Assembly (NCBI GenBank): GCA_001600455.1 | Contig: BCKC01000001.1 | Coordinates: 1,142,441-1,206,440 of the forward strand | DNA: 64,000 bases | From: Endocalyx cinctus | Taxonomy: Eukaryota; Ascomycota; Sordariomycetes; Amphisphaeriales; Apiosporaceae | Direction of reading: 5' to 3' | Shown: positions 49,485 through 59,864 of the stretch, in pieces | Numbering within the stretch: position 1 is the stretch's first letter | Layout of the letters: every line of letters starts with the position of its first letter | Program-made: the position numbers and the translations under genes | Notes under the pieces: generated by a model | The model's input: only the letters and a program-made list of their open reading frames with translations | What the model was told of the DNA's origin: nothing | Databases searched by the model: none

Positions 49485-51263
49485 ATGAATTCCGATATCG
49501 ACGAATATCTTCGTCCACTTCATATCGACGTCGCAAAAGCCCATGAGTTATCACGAGAATTTTGCCGGACCTTTCGACAGTTAGCTTTAGAGTCTACTGA
49601 TCAGTTTTTACCAACTCCCGTTTCTGAGTCGATATTACGGCCCGTTGGTGGACGAGAGAGAGGACGGTACGTTAACGTTACTTTTATCCTGCCAGCAGAT
49701 GAATAATTTATAGTAAATGCCTTGGCGGGAGGTGTAGTGGCTTGTATACGTACTCGGAGCTTCCTCGTTGGCTAACTTCTGAAACCTGCCTTTAGGTACC
49801 TCGCCATTGATATGTAAGTTTAAAAATTCCGATGCAACATCAACTCATGTGGCTTAAAACTAACCGTCAGCAGCGGGGGCACCAATTTACGCGTCGGTTT
49901 TGTCGAGCTTCTAGGTGGTGAAGATGGCGTCATATTAGATGGGTCTGAGCTGAATCAAGCGGCATCTCATTCCCGATCCTCGTCAAATCTCCGCCGGTTA
50001 TTGGAGCAGTCGTGGCCGATTCAAGAGAATCTGAAAAACCAAAATGCCGACTCTCTCTTTGCCTGGATCGGTACTTGTATTGCCCAAGTTGTAGAAGAAG
50101 GATGCCGGACCTTGGATATACCCCGAAGCGAGGAATTGCCCATGGGGGTTACCTTCAGCTTTCCTATGGTCCAGCATACTTTATCTGACGCGACTCTCAT
50201 GGCTATGGGAAAAGGGTTCGGTATCACATCAAATCTGGATCTCGGAACACATTTACGAAAAGGTTACGAGAAATCAAGAGGGCTAGAGCTACCGCCTATT
50301 AAAGTTAACGCTTTCTTGAACGATGCCGTTGCTACCTTGGTCTCGTTCATTTACCAGTCGAAGGAGGACGACAAACGTAAGGCGTCTATGGGACTTATAT
50401 GCGGAACCGGTAGTAACGCGACGATAGCCTTGAGAAGAAACGCTCTCCGACCAGATAAGCTACCTGGAAAAGTAAAAGTTCTCAGCGGAGATTCGACCGA
50501 TGACGTGAAAATTGCTGTGAATACAGAATGGTCTATCAACGGGACTGCGCCGGCTCTGCGTATGTATGGTCTAATCAACCGGTGGGATGAGCAGCTTGAC
50601 GCTGAAGGCGAGGCACCTGGATTTCAGCCTCTTGAGTATATGACAGCTGGGAGATATCTAGGAGAACTCGGGCGCCTGATGTTGCTGGATTACCTAGAGA
50701 ATCGTCTAGGTTATGCCCGAGATATCCTACATTCTCAACTCTTACAGCGCTTTGGATTAAGCACGACTTTTCTGAGTCATTTCCGTCCTCCAAACTTGGA
50801 AGACTTGGTTCAAAAGCTGGAGGGAGAATTTCCAGCTTCGACGTCAAAAGCGCCTTTCAAGTGGACGCCGGAGATTTCCGGTGTCTTGTATGAAATAGCC
50901 AAAGCTATCGAAATCAGAGCTGCTGGTATAATCGCAGCTGCTACAGTTGGGCTCCTCGCCTGCGCAGAAGATATTCCTTTGCGGGATCCTTCACAAGAGA
51001 ACTCCAACGAGGGAAACCAGTACACGAATGGGTCGTTATCCTCCAAGAAAGAACTTATCGTGGGATATACTGGAGGGTGCATCGTTCACTTTCAAGACTA
51101 TCTCGCAGACTGTCAAACATTCTTAGACTCGATTATTGAGGCGGAATTTGGAAGTGACGCACCCGTCAGGGTTATCCTAAGCCCCTGTCACGATGGAGGA
51201 ATCACCGGGGCAGGGATCTTATGCGGCGCATCGCAGGCGAAATCGAAGGATATATCAACGTAA
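49485..51263 (+). CDS. Atypical hexokinase family protein (529 aa)
   Basis: Exons are 49485-49666, 49796-49813 (18-nt microexon) and 49874-51263, total 1590 nt. Phosphate-1 loop GGTNLRV is at 68-74. Glucose-contacting positions by family analogy are kept: Ser162 in TFSFP, Lys180 in GKGF, Asn216 and catalytic-base Asp217 in FLND, Asn248 in GTGSN, Glu285 in NTEW and Glu331 in YLGE. Several hallmark segments diverge: NDTTGTL-like is NDAVATL, EWGSF is EWSINGTAPA, and the adenosine-site VDGS region is VGYTGGCIVHF. It therefore resembles the atypical hexokinases of moulds (HxkC/XprF, HxkD classes). Those act in regulation, and kinase activity is uncertain. Which class this belongs to cannot be decided here. 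Confidence 0.88.
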
Positions 51264-52188
51264 TGAAGTCTTGAGAGAGCGACTATATCCGAATGTATTG
51301 TATGCAGATATAGAGATACACGATGCTTCTGAGCCGGCTCAGATAAAAAGGGTCTATCGTATAATAATGAACCACCTAGAATTCAGCCCAACATGGATAC
51401 CTCTTTCAGAATCCTTAGACATTTTTTCTAGTCCTACGCTAAATCACTGTTATTATTAGACGGAGCAAAGTCTATGCAAAGACCTGAACTTCTTAAATAT
51501 AGTATAACCCGAATCCGAGGGTGGATACTTTCAAGGTGTGTTGAGCGATTGATAAGTCATTTCTTATGCTCCCTATAGCCGAGTAAAAGAACCGTACATC
51601 CCTAGATACTTCTTAATGTTGATGAAAAATAATGCGTGTTCCGTTTCAATTCTAAATATGATATCTGTTTACAAGATAAGTAACATTCAAACAAGTTACA
51701 ATAACTTTCTTTTGTTTTTCTATGTTGGGAACACCGTATTACGATGTCAGAGTTGGTTCACGACGATATGGATAATCCCTTGTGTAGAAACCCCTAGGGC
51801 AGGCTGCGAGGCAAACAACAGCGGCCTCCAGGCATTCATTGGTTGATAGCGAGGCGGTGCTGTACCACCCTTCTGGACAGTCATCAGAGCCAATAGGTTA
51901 AACGCTTGAAGTATGACATTGCATCCAACAAAGATTCACCTTTATCCCCAATTTCGGAGAGGTCTTTCTTATAACAGATCTACTCAATTGATATATATAT
52001 ATATGTATAGATATCAAAAATAAAATTATATGCCAATTGTTCTGTCTCTTAGTTTATAGATCAAATCTTAGCGAAGTGCTTTTTACTTTAAGTCCTACTT
52101 TAAGTCCTACTTTAAGTCCTACTTTAAGTCCTACTTTATTAAAGAAAACAAAAGCGGGTCCTATTATTTTCGGTATAAATTCATCAGA
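51264..52188. other. Intergenic; promoter of VBA-type transporter gene
   Basis: AT-rich, with an (AT)n tract at about 51990-52005 and a perfect 12-bp tandem repeat ending about 50 nt before the ATG at 52189. Short open frames are not gene-like. Confidence 0.5.
52085..52138 (+). repeat. Perfect 12-bp tandem repeat, about 4.5 copies
   Basis: ACTTTAAGTCCT is repeated head-to-tail at 52085, 52097, 52109 and 52121, then a partial copy. It lies 50-104 nt upstream of the transporter start codon, in the likely promoter or leader. Perfect copies suggest recent expansion. Confidence 0.97.
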
Positions 52189-54648
52189 ATGACGGATCGC
52201 TCTCGCGAACGTAATACCGACTCAACAAACTCGGGAAGCGCAATGCCGACCGAACAGACGCCACTTCTCGCAGAACCCGCGGGTCGCGATGATGAAAATT
52301 CTCGGGCGTCGTATAACGTTCGCTCATCCTCTTCCCATTCCGAAGATAACTCGGACTCGGACGCGGACGAGCAGGATTTGCTCTTAGCTCACAGCCCAAG
52401 CTTTTCGAGCGATTCAGATTCCGCGCCGGAGTCAATCGGGGAGGGACCCTTCAGGAGCGGATATAGCCAGAAAGGGAGAAAATCGCGAAAAAAGTCGGCG
52501 ACGGCGGCGACGCCGTCGTCATCGACATCGTCGTCGTCGCCCCAGAATGCCGACCCTAAGCTTAACCCGCCCCTCGTGGACGTGGAAGCGAACCTAAACG
52601 GCGGAGCGCCCATCGGCGCACCCTCGTCTTCGAGCCCGGACGCCGACGCCGACGGCGCCGAGGAAGCGGCGGATGGAACCGACGCGGCGAAACGCACGTA
52701 CCTCATCGACACGAAGCCGGCCCGGTTTCGGGTGGCGTTCATGGGGGTGATGCTGACGTACTTTATCGCCTGCTTCGACGGGACCATCATGGCGACGAGC
52801 CACCCGGTCATCACCTCGTACTTCGGGGCCTCGAACCGGGCCTCCTGGCTCTCGACCTCTTTCCTGCTCGCCTCGACCGCCGTCCAGCCCGTCATGGGCA
52901 GGCTGTCCGACTCCTTAGGCCGCAAGCCGCCTTACCTCGCCGCCATGTCCGTCTTCGCCCTCGCGACGCTGTGGTGCGCCCTGGCGCAGAGCATGGACGC
53001 CTTCATCGTCGCGCGCGCGGCTTGCGGGCTGGGCGCTGGGAGTATGATGACTTTGGGGACTATTTTGATTAGCGATTTGGTTCCTATTGAGTATGCTTTT
53101 TTTCATCTAGAGTTCTTTTTCACCTTACGTCCAATTAGAATCAGAAGAGCGCTAACAGAAAATGAATCAACAATCTATTAGACGTCGCGGCACGTATCAG
53201 AGTTACATCAACGTGATCTACGGGCTCGCGGCTGCTTCCGGAGCTGCTTTCGGAGGCATGATGGCCGATAACTTAGGCTGGCGCTGGGAGTTCGGTATAC
53301 AGGTCTTCCCGATCGTCGCCTGTCTACTTATCGCCTTTCTTAGTGTCCCAGGCGACTTGGGGTTGAAACCATCAACCTCCACGGCAACGGGAAGACGGGA
53401 GTCGTTGTGGCGAGAATTCAAGGCTTTCGATATTAAGGGCTCGCTATTACTCACCACGTCGACGTCTTTTCTAATCTTAGGTCTTGTGAGTTTTTTTCTT
53501 TTTCTTTTCTCTATCCAATATAGTAATAAACCTTTTGCTAATCATATGACGTCTCATGAATCCAGAATCTCGGTGGGAACGTTTTGCCTTGTGAGTATAC
53601 CGTTGTTTCCACTCAACTCTCCCCAAAACGCTTCGATACGAAATGCACTCTCTTCATCAGTCATAGAATTAAAAATTCTGTAAGTATCGAGACGTACTAT
53701 GGCTAATTACTACTCGATCATATAAAAAGGGTCCCATCCTTTCATCATCGCCTCTCTAGTCATCTTCGGCGTTTGCTTTCCCACCTGTCTATACGTCGAG
53801 TCGCGCGCCGAGAAACCGATCATGCCTCTCGTCCTGCTACACAACTCACCCCGAGCAAACGTAATATTCGCCAACTTCATCGCCTCTTTCCTTCTAAACG
53901 CCATTCTTTTTAACGCGTAAGTACCCAGCAAAGAACAGAAATAATAATCAATCATAAAAAGAAAAAAAAAAAGAAAAAGAAATTAACGATATCCAGTCCC
54001 CTATTCTTCCAAGCCGTCCTCCTCAAGTCCGCCACAAAATCCGGCTTGTATCTTGTCGTCCCGACCGCCACGGCCAGCGTCACCGGCACCCTAACCGGGT
54101 TCCTCATCACCGTCACCAAGCGGCTGAAATGGCCTCTCGTGCTCGGCACGACGCTCTACCTCGTCGGCTGCCTCACCCTCTCCTCCATGCGCCGCCACTG
54201 GCCCGTCTGGGCGTACCTGCTCTGCCTCGTCCCCGCCGCCGCCGGCCAAGGGTTCCAGTTCCCGGGCACCTTTATCGCCGTGCTCAACGCGTCCCCGCAG
54301 GGCGAGCAAGCCGTCGTCACGAGCACTTTGGTATTATGGCGAGCCTTAGGGAACGTCCTCGGGATCGCGTGCTCGAGCCTGGTCTTCCAGAACGCGCTGC
54401 TCGGCTTCCTGCGCGAGTACGTCGTTTCCGACGACGAGGCGTGGAAGGCCGATCTGATAGAGAAGGTGCGCGGTTGCGTCGAGGCCGTCGCGAACCTGCC
54501 TGACGGGTCCGTGGTTAAGGAGCAGGTCGTCGTTAGCTACGAGTCGGCCGTTCGCGTCACTTTCTTGTGCTGCGCCGGATTCGCCGTCGTGAGCGTTTTG
54601 CTGATCTTGCCTATTAAGCTGCCGCGGCTGGGGACGCAGAGAAAGTAA
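52189..54648 (+). CDS. MFS transporter, VBA/Fnx1-type (vacuolar basic amino acid or drug efflux), 689 aa
   Basis: Exons are 52189-53090, 53182-53485, 53566-53590 (25 nt), 53730-53916 and 53997-54648, total 2070 nt. A Ser/Asp/Ala-rich N-terminus of about 180 residues, with EQTPLL (dileucine-like), precedes the first helix (VAFMGVMLTYFIACFDGTIM). Motif A is GRLSDSLGRK. GLGAGSMMTLGTILISDLVP and YINVIYGLAAASGAAFGG (motif C region) follow. The microexon encodes NLGGNVLP, matching the NxGGxxxxW motif of 14-helix DHA2/Fnx1-VBA carriers. Acidic-dileucine and family resemblance favour vacuolar amino acid transport, but export of drugs is also possible. Coding GC is high in exons 1 and 5. Confidence 0.88.
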
Positions 54649-55023
54649 AAATAGGAGGGAGATTCATTCCTTATTAATCTTCTTGTTTTTGGAAACTAAA
54701 TCTTGGGGAGGGAATAGAAATTAATACTGGGCAAAAGAGAGGAAGGTATATGCGTCCATCGTGATGCCTCTTTTTGTAGGTTACTTAATTCTTGAAGAAA
54801 ACTAGGGAGAAATACTGGGATAGAAGGAAAAAGGAAACTGGGAAATAAAAAACAAATTATTATTCATAGCTTGTCGGATTTAGGATATTCTTCTTTTTTT
54901 TCCTTGTTGGTACATTCTAATGAAATTTCTCTGCTATGACTTACGTACGCAGCGAGTATCGTTATTGTACATTCTGTAAAGCGGCCCCCGTTTCCCCCCT
55001 TTTTCCAAATTTATTAATTACAT
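54649..55023. other. Convergent 3' intergenic region
   Basis: Lies between the ends of the transporter (+) and CDC5 (-) genes. T-rich and A-rich tracts likely hold both polyadenylation regions. No gene. Confidence 0.6.
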
Positions 55024-57433
55024 CTAATGATAACCGTTCACGCCGTTGGTCATGCTATCAAGTTCTTCTTTCGTCCTGCGGTATAATTCTTGCGCCTCGC
55101 GCTCTCTGCGGCTGACGTAGCCGACTTCTTCCCTGAGCGCTTCCAGGCGGCTCTTGATGGCGATCTCCTCCGAGATGGCCAGCGTTCTGAACGCGCTGAG
55201 GGCAAATGTAGCCTTCTCGAGCGCTTCTGATGCTTCGGACATCTTGGCCCGAAGCGTCTTCGCCCGCTGTTGGTACCCTCCTAGGTGTAACGCCAGCTTC
55301 TTCTCTAGCTTGGCGCATTTCTCTGCCGTTTCCACGGTAGACTCCTGAGCAGACTAGATGTTTCGTTAGAATTGTATGACTCAATGAATTAGAGATATAG
55401 GGGGGTTAGAAAAAACTTACGTCGAAGGCTGCTTGCATAGTTGCCGCCTGCTCCTCTTCCTCGTCGTCTTCGTAACAACCCAGACCTAATAAAAGGGCAT
55501 TATCGTTCCCTCGATCCCACGCGGCTTGAACTTCTTCCGGCTTAGGCTTATCCTTAACCTCCAAGAGAATCTGAAGTCGGGCTTCGGCCAATGACGCGTC
55601 GTCCATCTGTTGCAGCTGCACGGGGGCTCCTTTAATCTTGGAGTGAGATAATGGATACTTCACGGTGTCGTTGGCGATTAGTAAAGCAGCCTCCTTCGCA
55701 ATTTCAGCCTCTAACGGATCGGAACTAGCAGCCGCCTGTGAAATGAGAGCTTCTATGTCGACAAACTCGGGTCGTGGTAATCCTTTCTGCATAACTTGAG
55801 TTCGTCGCCTTCGCTCTAGCTCCTCCTGCGCTTCTCTTATAGCACGTTCTCGTTGATCGCGCACTTCAGCGTCTTCCGGTAGCTCATCCGCAGCCACGAC
55901 TTCTTGCTGATCCTCGGGAATTTCCAACTCCCACTCGGTTTCTTTCGGTTTTGGTAAAGAAGCTAGGCTGTGTTTAAGCTGGTGCTTGAGCGACAATTCT
56001 CGGAGTCGTGCGTCGTTCGGAGTCCCCCCGACCATTGACATCTCGTCGTCAGCAGAGTTAAGCGCGAAGCTATCGCGCGGCGTCCTTAATGGCGTCTGAC
56101 CAACTCGCCTTGGGGTGGCTCCTACTCCGTTCATACCGTCCCGAAGAGGTGTAGCCATCGGGTTTGGTGTGGCCATGACTTGTTTGCGAGGCGTGGCACC
56201 TTCAAATCCGGTAGAACCGGAGCCTTCGTGGAGATTAGCATTCTCACCACCAAGTAGTGCCGACTGATTTTCGGTTAGAGCCCGAATATTTCTGATTTCA
56301 TTCGCTACACGGTCCTCCTGCGGGGGAGCCATGGGTGTCCGGATGGGTGTCTGTGTGTTTAGTGTCGAGTATGAGGTGACAAGGCCCCTTGTAGCATCGT
56401 TATCGCTTGCTCGAGCAAGTAGGTTTGCGCGCTCGCCAGCCATGCCCATCTTCACGATATCTTCAAGCTCTCCTTCGCTGACTTGAGGGGCAGGTAAGTT
56501 GAGGGCTCGCCGCCTGCTGCTCTGTTCGGCCTCGCGAATCTTTTGAGCCTGGCCAGCTTTCAAGGCAGCTTGGGTGGCGGCCGAAGGAGCATCTTTGTCG
56601 TTCTTCCGACGTTTCCTATCGGCCTCGTCGTCTTGCTCGCCTTTACGCTTATTCGCAAGATGGTGTTTACTTGGGTCGAATTTGGCTCGTTGGAACTCGT
56701 TTCGCCTCTGTTCATCCATAGTGTCGTAGAAACCGGGCGCGGGAGCCTTTTCGAAAGGAATATCGGCATTGTAATCCATCTGACCCTTTTTACGCGTAAC
56801 AACTTTGATATTTATACCGGCGGTCTTGAGTTCCCGACGCTTCTGCAAAGCGGCTAACCGACGCGATTCTTCTTGTTGACGCTCTCGGGCTTTCCGTTTC
56901 GCTTTCTTTCCTTGAGTGTTAGCTAAACGGGCGCGAGCCTCGCTCAGCATTTCCTTCTCATCTTCATCGAGATCGATAGTGTCGGGTTTGGCTGGTTTGG
57001 TCTCGGGATCTGGGTCTACTTCGCCGGGGCGTAATCTCCGTACATCGTCGGCGGTAGGAGCTTGTGTTTCGCCACCTTCAGGTCCAGTCAGACCTAGGTC
57101 ACCGGCCTCTCTCTGTTCAGCCTCATCAAGTAGCTTTTGATAGCGTTCTAAACATTGGTTTGCGGTTCGACCGACGATAGGAGCTATGGTTCGCCATTGC
57201 GTGGGCATTAACTTGGCTAGATGAAGAAGCTTCTCATCCTCTTCCTTGCTCCATTCGATCTTCTTGATACTCGGATCTAACCATTCGTTCCATCTTGCTT
57301 TACATTGTTTTGGAGTCTTTCGAGGTAATAAGGAGGAAACTCGCGCCCATTGATTTAGACCATATTTAGAAACGGATGCTTTGAGGATCTCGTCCTCAAT
57401 ATTCGTCCATACTCCACCCTTCACAACAGGCAT
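55024..57433 (-). CDS. CEF1: Pre-mRNA splicing factor CDC5/CEF1 (777 aa)
   Basis: Core scaffold of the Prp19/NineTeen complex, needed for spliceosome activation; nuclear. Exons are 55421-57433 and 55024-55344 (76-nt intron). Two N-terminal Myb repeats are seen: about 7-56 ([35 protein letters not shown]) and 59-107 ([38 protein letters not shown]). A linker is followed by a basic coiled region ([20 protein letters not shown]) and the conserved [19 protein letters not shown] block. A TP-rich central region ([34 protein letters not shown]) holds potential phosphorylation sites. The C-terminus is a coiled coil that binds Prp19 partners in the family. Length and order are normal. Confidence 0.97.
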
Positions 57434-58532
57434 TTCGACTTATCGTTCGACTTATCGCAGAATTAAAAATAACCGAATCAATAAAGTATTAGACAAATAA
57501 GATATAGAGATGCCTGGAGTATAGTAAAGGGTGGGATGTTGAATTGGGCGATAACGACAGGTTGATTGAAAAGAAGAATTCCTAGAATAATCAAATTTCA
57601 CGTCAACCTTTCGCGTTCATAGTTTTTTTACTGAACAGTTTAGTTTAGTCTATGGAAAATCCTTGGCAAGAATTATAATTTCGTTATGTAAGCCGGAGTG
57701 AATGTCCCTGATCTTGCGATATTTGTATTATGTAAGTAAATATTTCTTATCGATAAGTTCTAAGTATCTAAGTATCTTATACTTGTAAACGCATATACCG
57801 TATATCTACCTAGCTGTCTACTATGTAGGTAATGGATATGAGCTCACTGTATATGACGTATGGCTTTACTATTGATCAAATCTCTGATACCGCGTAATGT
57901 TGAACTTATCACATGAACTTGAATTGATCTGATCTTCAACGTAGTCAAAGCCTTCGACGTTGCCACTTTTTTAACCCCAAACATTCAAGTTTCATCCAAG
58001 TATCCCATTGGATCAAATCAGATTAGTGGCGATGTTCAAACAGGCTATGCTGAGATTGGCTCTATACTGGCCTATAGTAGATGGTATACTAATGTAGCTG
58101 CCTATTACTCACCTAGGTACCTACTCACATACAGTACTGTACAGTACTGTACAGTACTACATGTAAAGGAAGGTGCATTTCTTGCATGCTTGGTGTGGTA
58201 AAAACGTAGGCGGTTGATAGGTGAACGTAGAAAAGGCCTACGTACGTATTTGACAAAGACCTACGTTATATACAATGTCTTTATGTGAACCAACTTACTT
58301 TCTTTTTACACATTACTCTCTACTTCACTTTACTTTTACTTATAATTCACTTTCTTTTTATTTACATTAGTTATTCTACTTCGCTTCATTAAAACAAACA
58401 AACATACATAATTCACTCAAAATTCCCCGATATCAGTAGTAGTAATAGAAATCGACCCATCTTCAAATTACGTATAAACCTGTCTGATAGCATTACCTTG
58501 TTCTCTCCCTATATCAAATACATATCTACGGA
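57434..58532. other. Divergent promoter region between CDC5 and the DUF7730-like gene
   Basis: AT-rich. A run of palindromic ACAGTACTGT units lies at 58131-58158. The last 200 nt before 58533 are pyrimidine-rich. No coding region seen. Confidence 0.55.
58131..58158. repeat. Tandem palindromic decamer (ACAGTACTGT)
   Basis: Two perfect head-to-tail copies of the palindrome ACAGTACTGT are followed by ACAGTACT. The tract could form a cruciform or bind a dimeric factor repeatedly. It lies about 375 nt upstream of the start at 58533. Confidence 0.9.
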
Positions 58533-59864
58533 ATGGATAATCCAGGTCGTTTTACGGGTAGACTTTTTCCTATTGGACATGGACCCCGCGTCTTGCCTCC
58601 CTGGCTTCCAGGACGGGCACCAGAACCGAGACTAGACTCTGGACCCAGTCATGAAGAAATCATGTCGAAATGGTTCAACCTATCTGAACGTCTTGAATCC
58701 GAACAAGTAAACCCTCAACTGTCCTCTCCCTTATTTAATGGCAAGATACCTACCGAAATTCGCAATCTCATTTTCGAGTATGCCATGACCGAGACTCTAC
58801 ATCCTTCTTCTGCTGAGCTGTGGAAGACCCGTGATGTTCAACCTAATCATGATCCCGTACATATTGATGCTCCAGAATCATCGGAGGAAGAAGGTTCTGC
58901 TGCTGCCGCCGATACTTCTCGTCTTCCCACCAGGTTACAAAAGATAGATAAGTTCCGAAGCAAAGGATTTGACTGGCTCCGACCTGATAGCCCTCATGTT
59001 ATGCCGACCGCTCTGAGCCTCTTGTTAACCTGTCGTCGAGTCTATCTTGAAGCCCATTCTCTCCCCCTCTTGCAGAACGAACACGTCTTTTATTGTGGTC
59101 GCGGCCCCAAGGACGAGGAGAGTTTCGACGGCGAGGCTTTTAGGGAGCGTATGCGGCAATATATGGAGAAGCCAGCTCCGACACCTGGCCTTTTCAGAAA
59201 AGATCTGATACGTTCCATCCGCTTTATTGCCCAGCAATGGTGGGTCGAAGACGAACTCCTGAAAGTGGCATCTGAGAACGACTGGTTCAAAGCCGTCGAA
59301 GAAATCCGCATCACCCTCCGTAGAAGCGACTGGTGGAAATGGGAGGCGAACGAGCCCCTTCGTATCACCCCCTTCAGGGGAAACTGTTGGGCTACCCGAA
59401 TGGCGCAGGTCATGCGTGAGGATATGCAAGTCGGAGATGGAAACCGCGAATTCGGCGAGAAGGTCTGGGGACTGGCATTCCAGCACATGCCCAAATTGCG
59501 GAAGCTGATTATCGATTTCGAAACTTCGGAAGACAAGAGGGAGCAGATGGAGAGTATCGTAGATTGGGCTCTGAAATGGCGCCTTCCCCTCGCAGACGAC
59601 AGGTATCACCTCTCTGCTGAAGGTCAGCCGGTACAGAGAATGAGCTGGTGGGGTGGTACGTACCATTGGAGCGATCGGTGCTCGGCGTGTAGTCGGCCTC
59701 GATTTCAACGACGACCTAATCTTCAGTGTGCAACTTGTCGACAAGCAGAATCGAGCTACAAACTAGACAGAGGACCGAGATTGTATGTATGGACAGTTAC
59801 CTGGAAGAACACGAAGAAGGGAGTTCCTGCTGAAGATGTTGCAAATGCGTTGGAGTCGGAGTAG
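58533..59864 (+). CDS. F-box-like/DUF7730-like protein with C-terminal Cys4 motif (443 aa)
   Basis: Single-exon gene. The N-terminal 70 residues are Pro/Gly/Arg-rich. KIPTEIRNLIFEYAM (about 70-84) is the F-box-like helix that opens many DUF7730 proteins of moulds. ALSLLLTCRRVYLEA (about 155-169) matches the usual continuation, where a family protein tests for an exterior LTCR(Q/R)-Y-EA pattern. Residues 220-350 are Trp-rich. Near residues 384-403 the pattern CX2CX12CX2C (CSAC ... CATC) looks like a zinc-binding knuckle. Function unknown; a substrate adaptor role is only suggested by the F-box-like start. Confidence 0.82.
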   Translation: MDNPGRFTGRLFPIGHGPRVLPPWLPGRAPEPRLDSGPSHEEIMSKWFNLSERLESEQVNPQLSSPLFNGKIPTEIRNLIFEYAMTETLHPSSAELWKTRDVQPNHDPVHIDAPESSEEEGSAAAADTSRLPTRLQKIDKFRSKGFDWLRPDSPHVMPTALSLLLTCRRVYLEAHSLPLLQNEHVFYCGRGPKDEESFDGEAFRERMRQYMEKPAPTPGLFRKDLIRSIRFIAQQWWVEDELLKVASENDWFKAVEEIRITLRRSDWWKWEANEPLRITPFRGNCWATRMAQVMREDMQVGDGNREFGEKVWGLAFQHMPKLRKLIIDFETSEDKREQMESIVDWALKWRLPLADDRYHLSAEGQPVQRMSWWGGTYHWSDRCSACSRPRFQRRPNLQCATCRQAESSYKLDRGPRLYVWTVTWKNTKKGVPAEDVANALESE

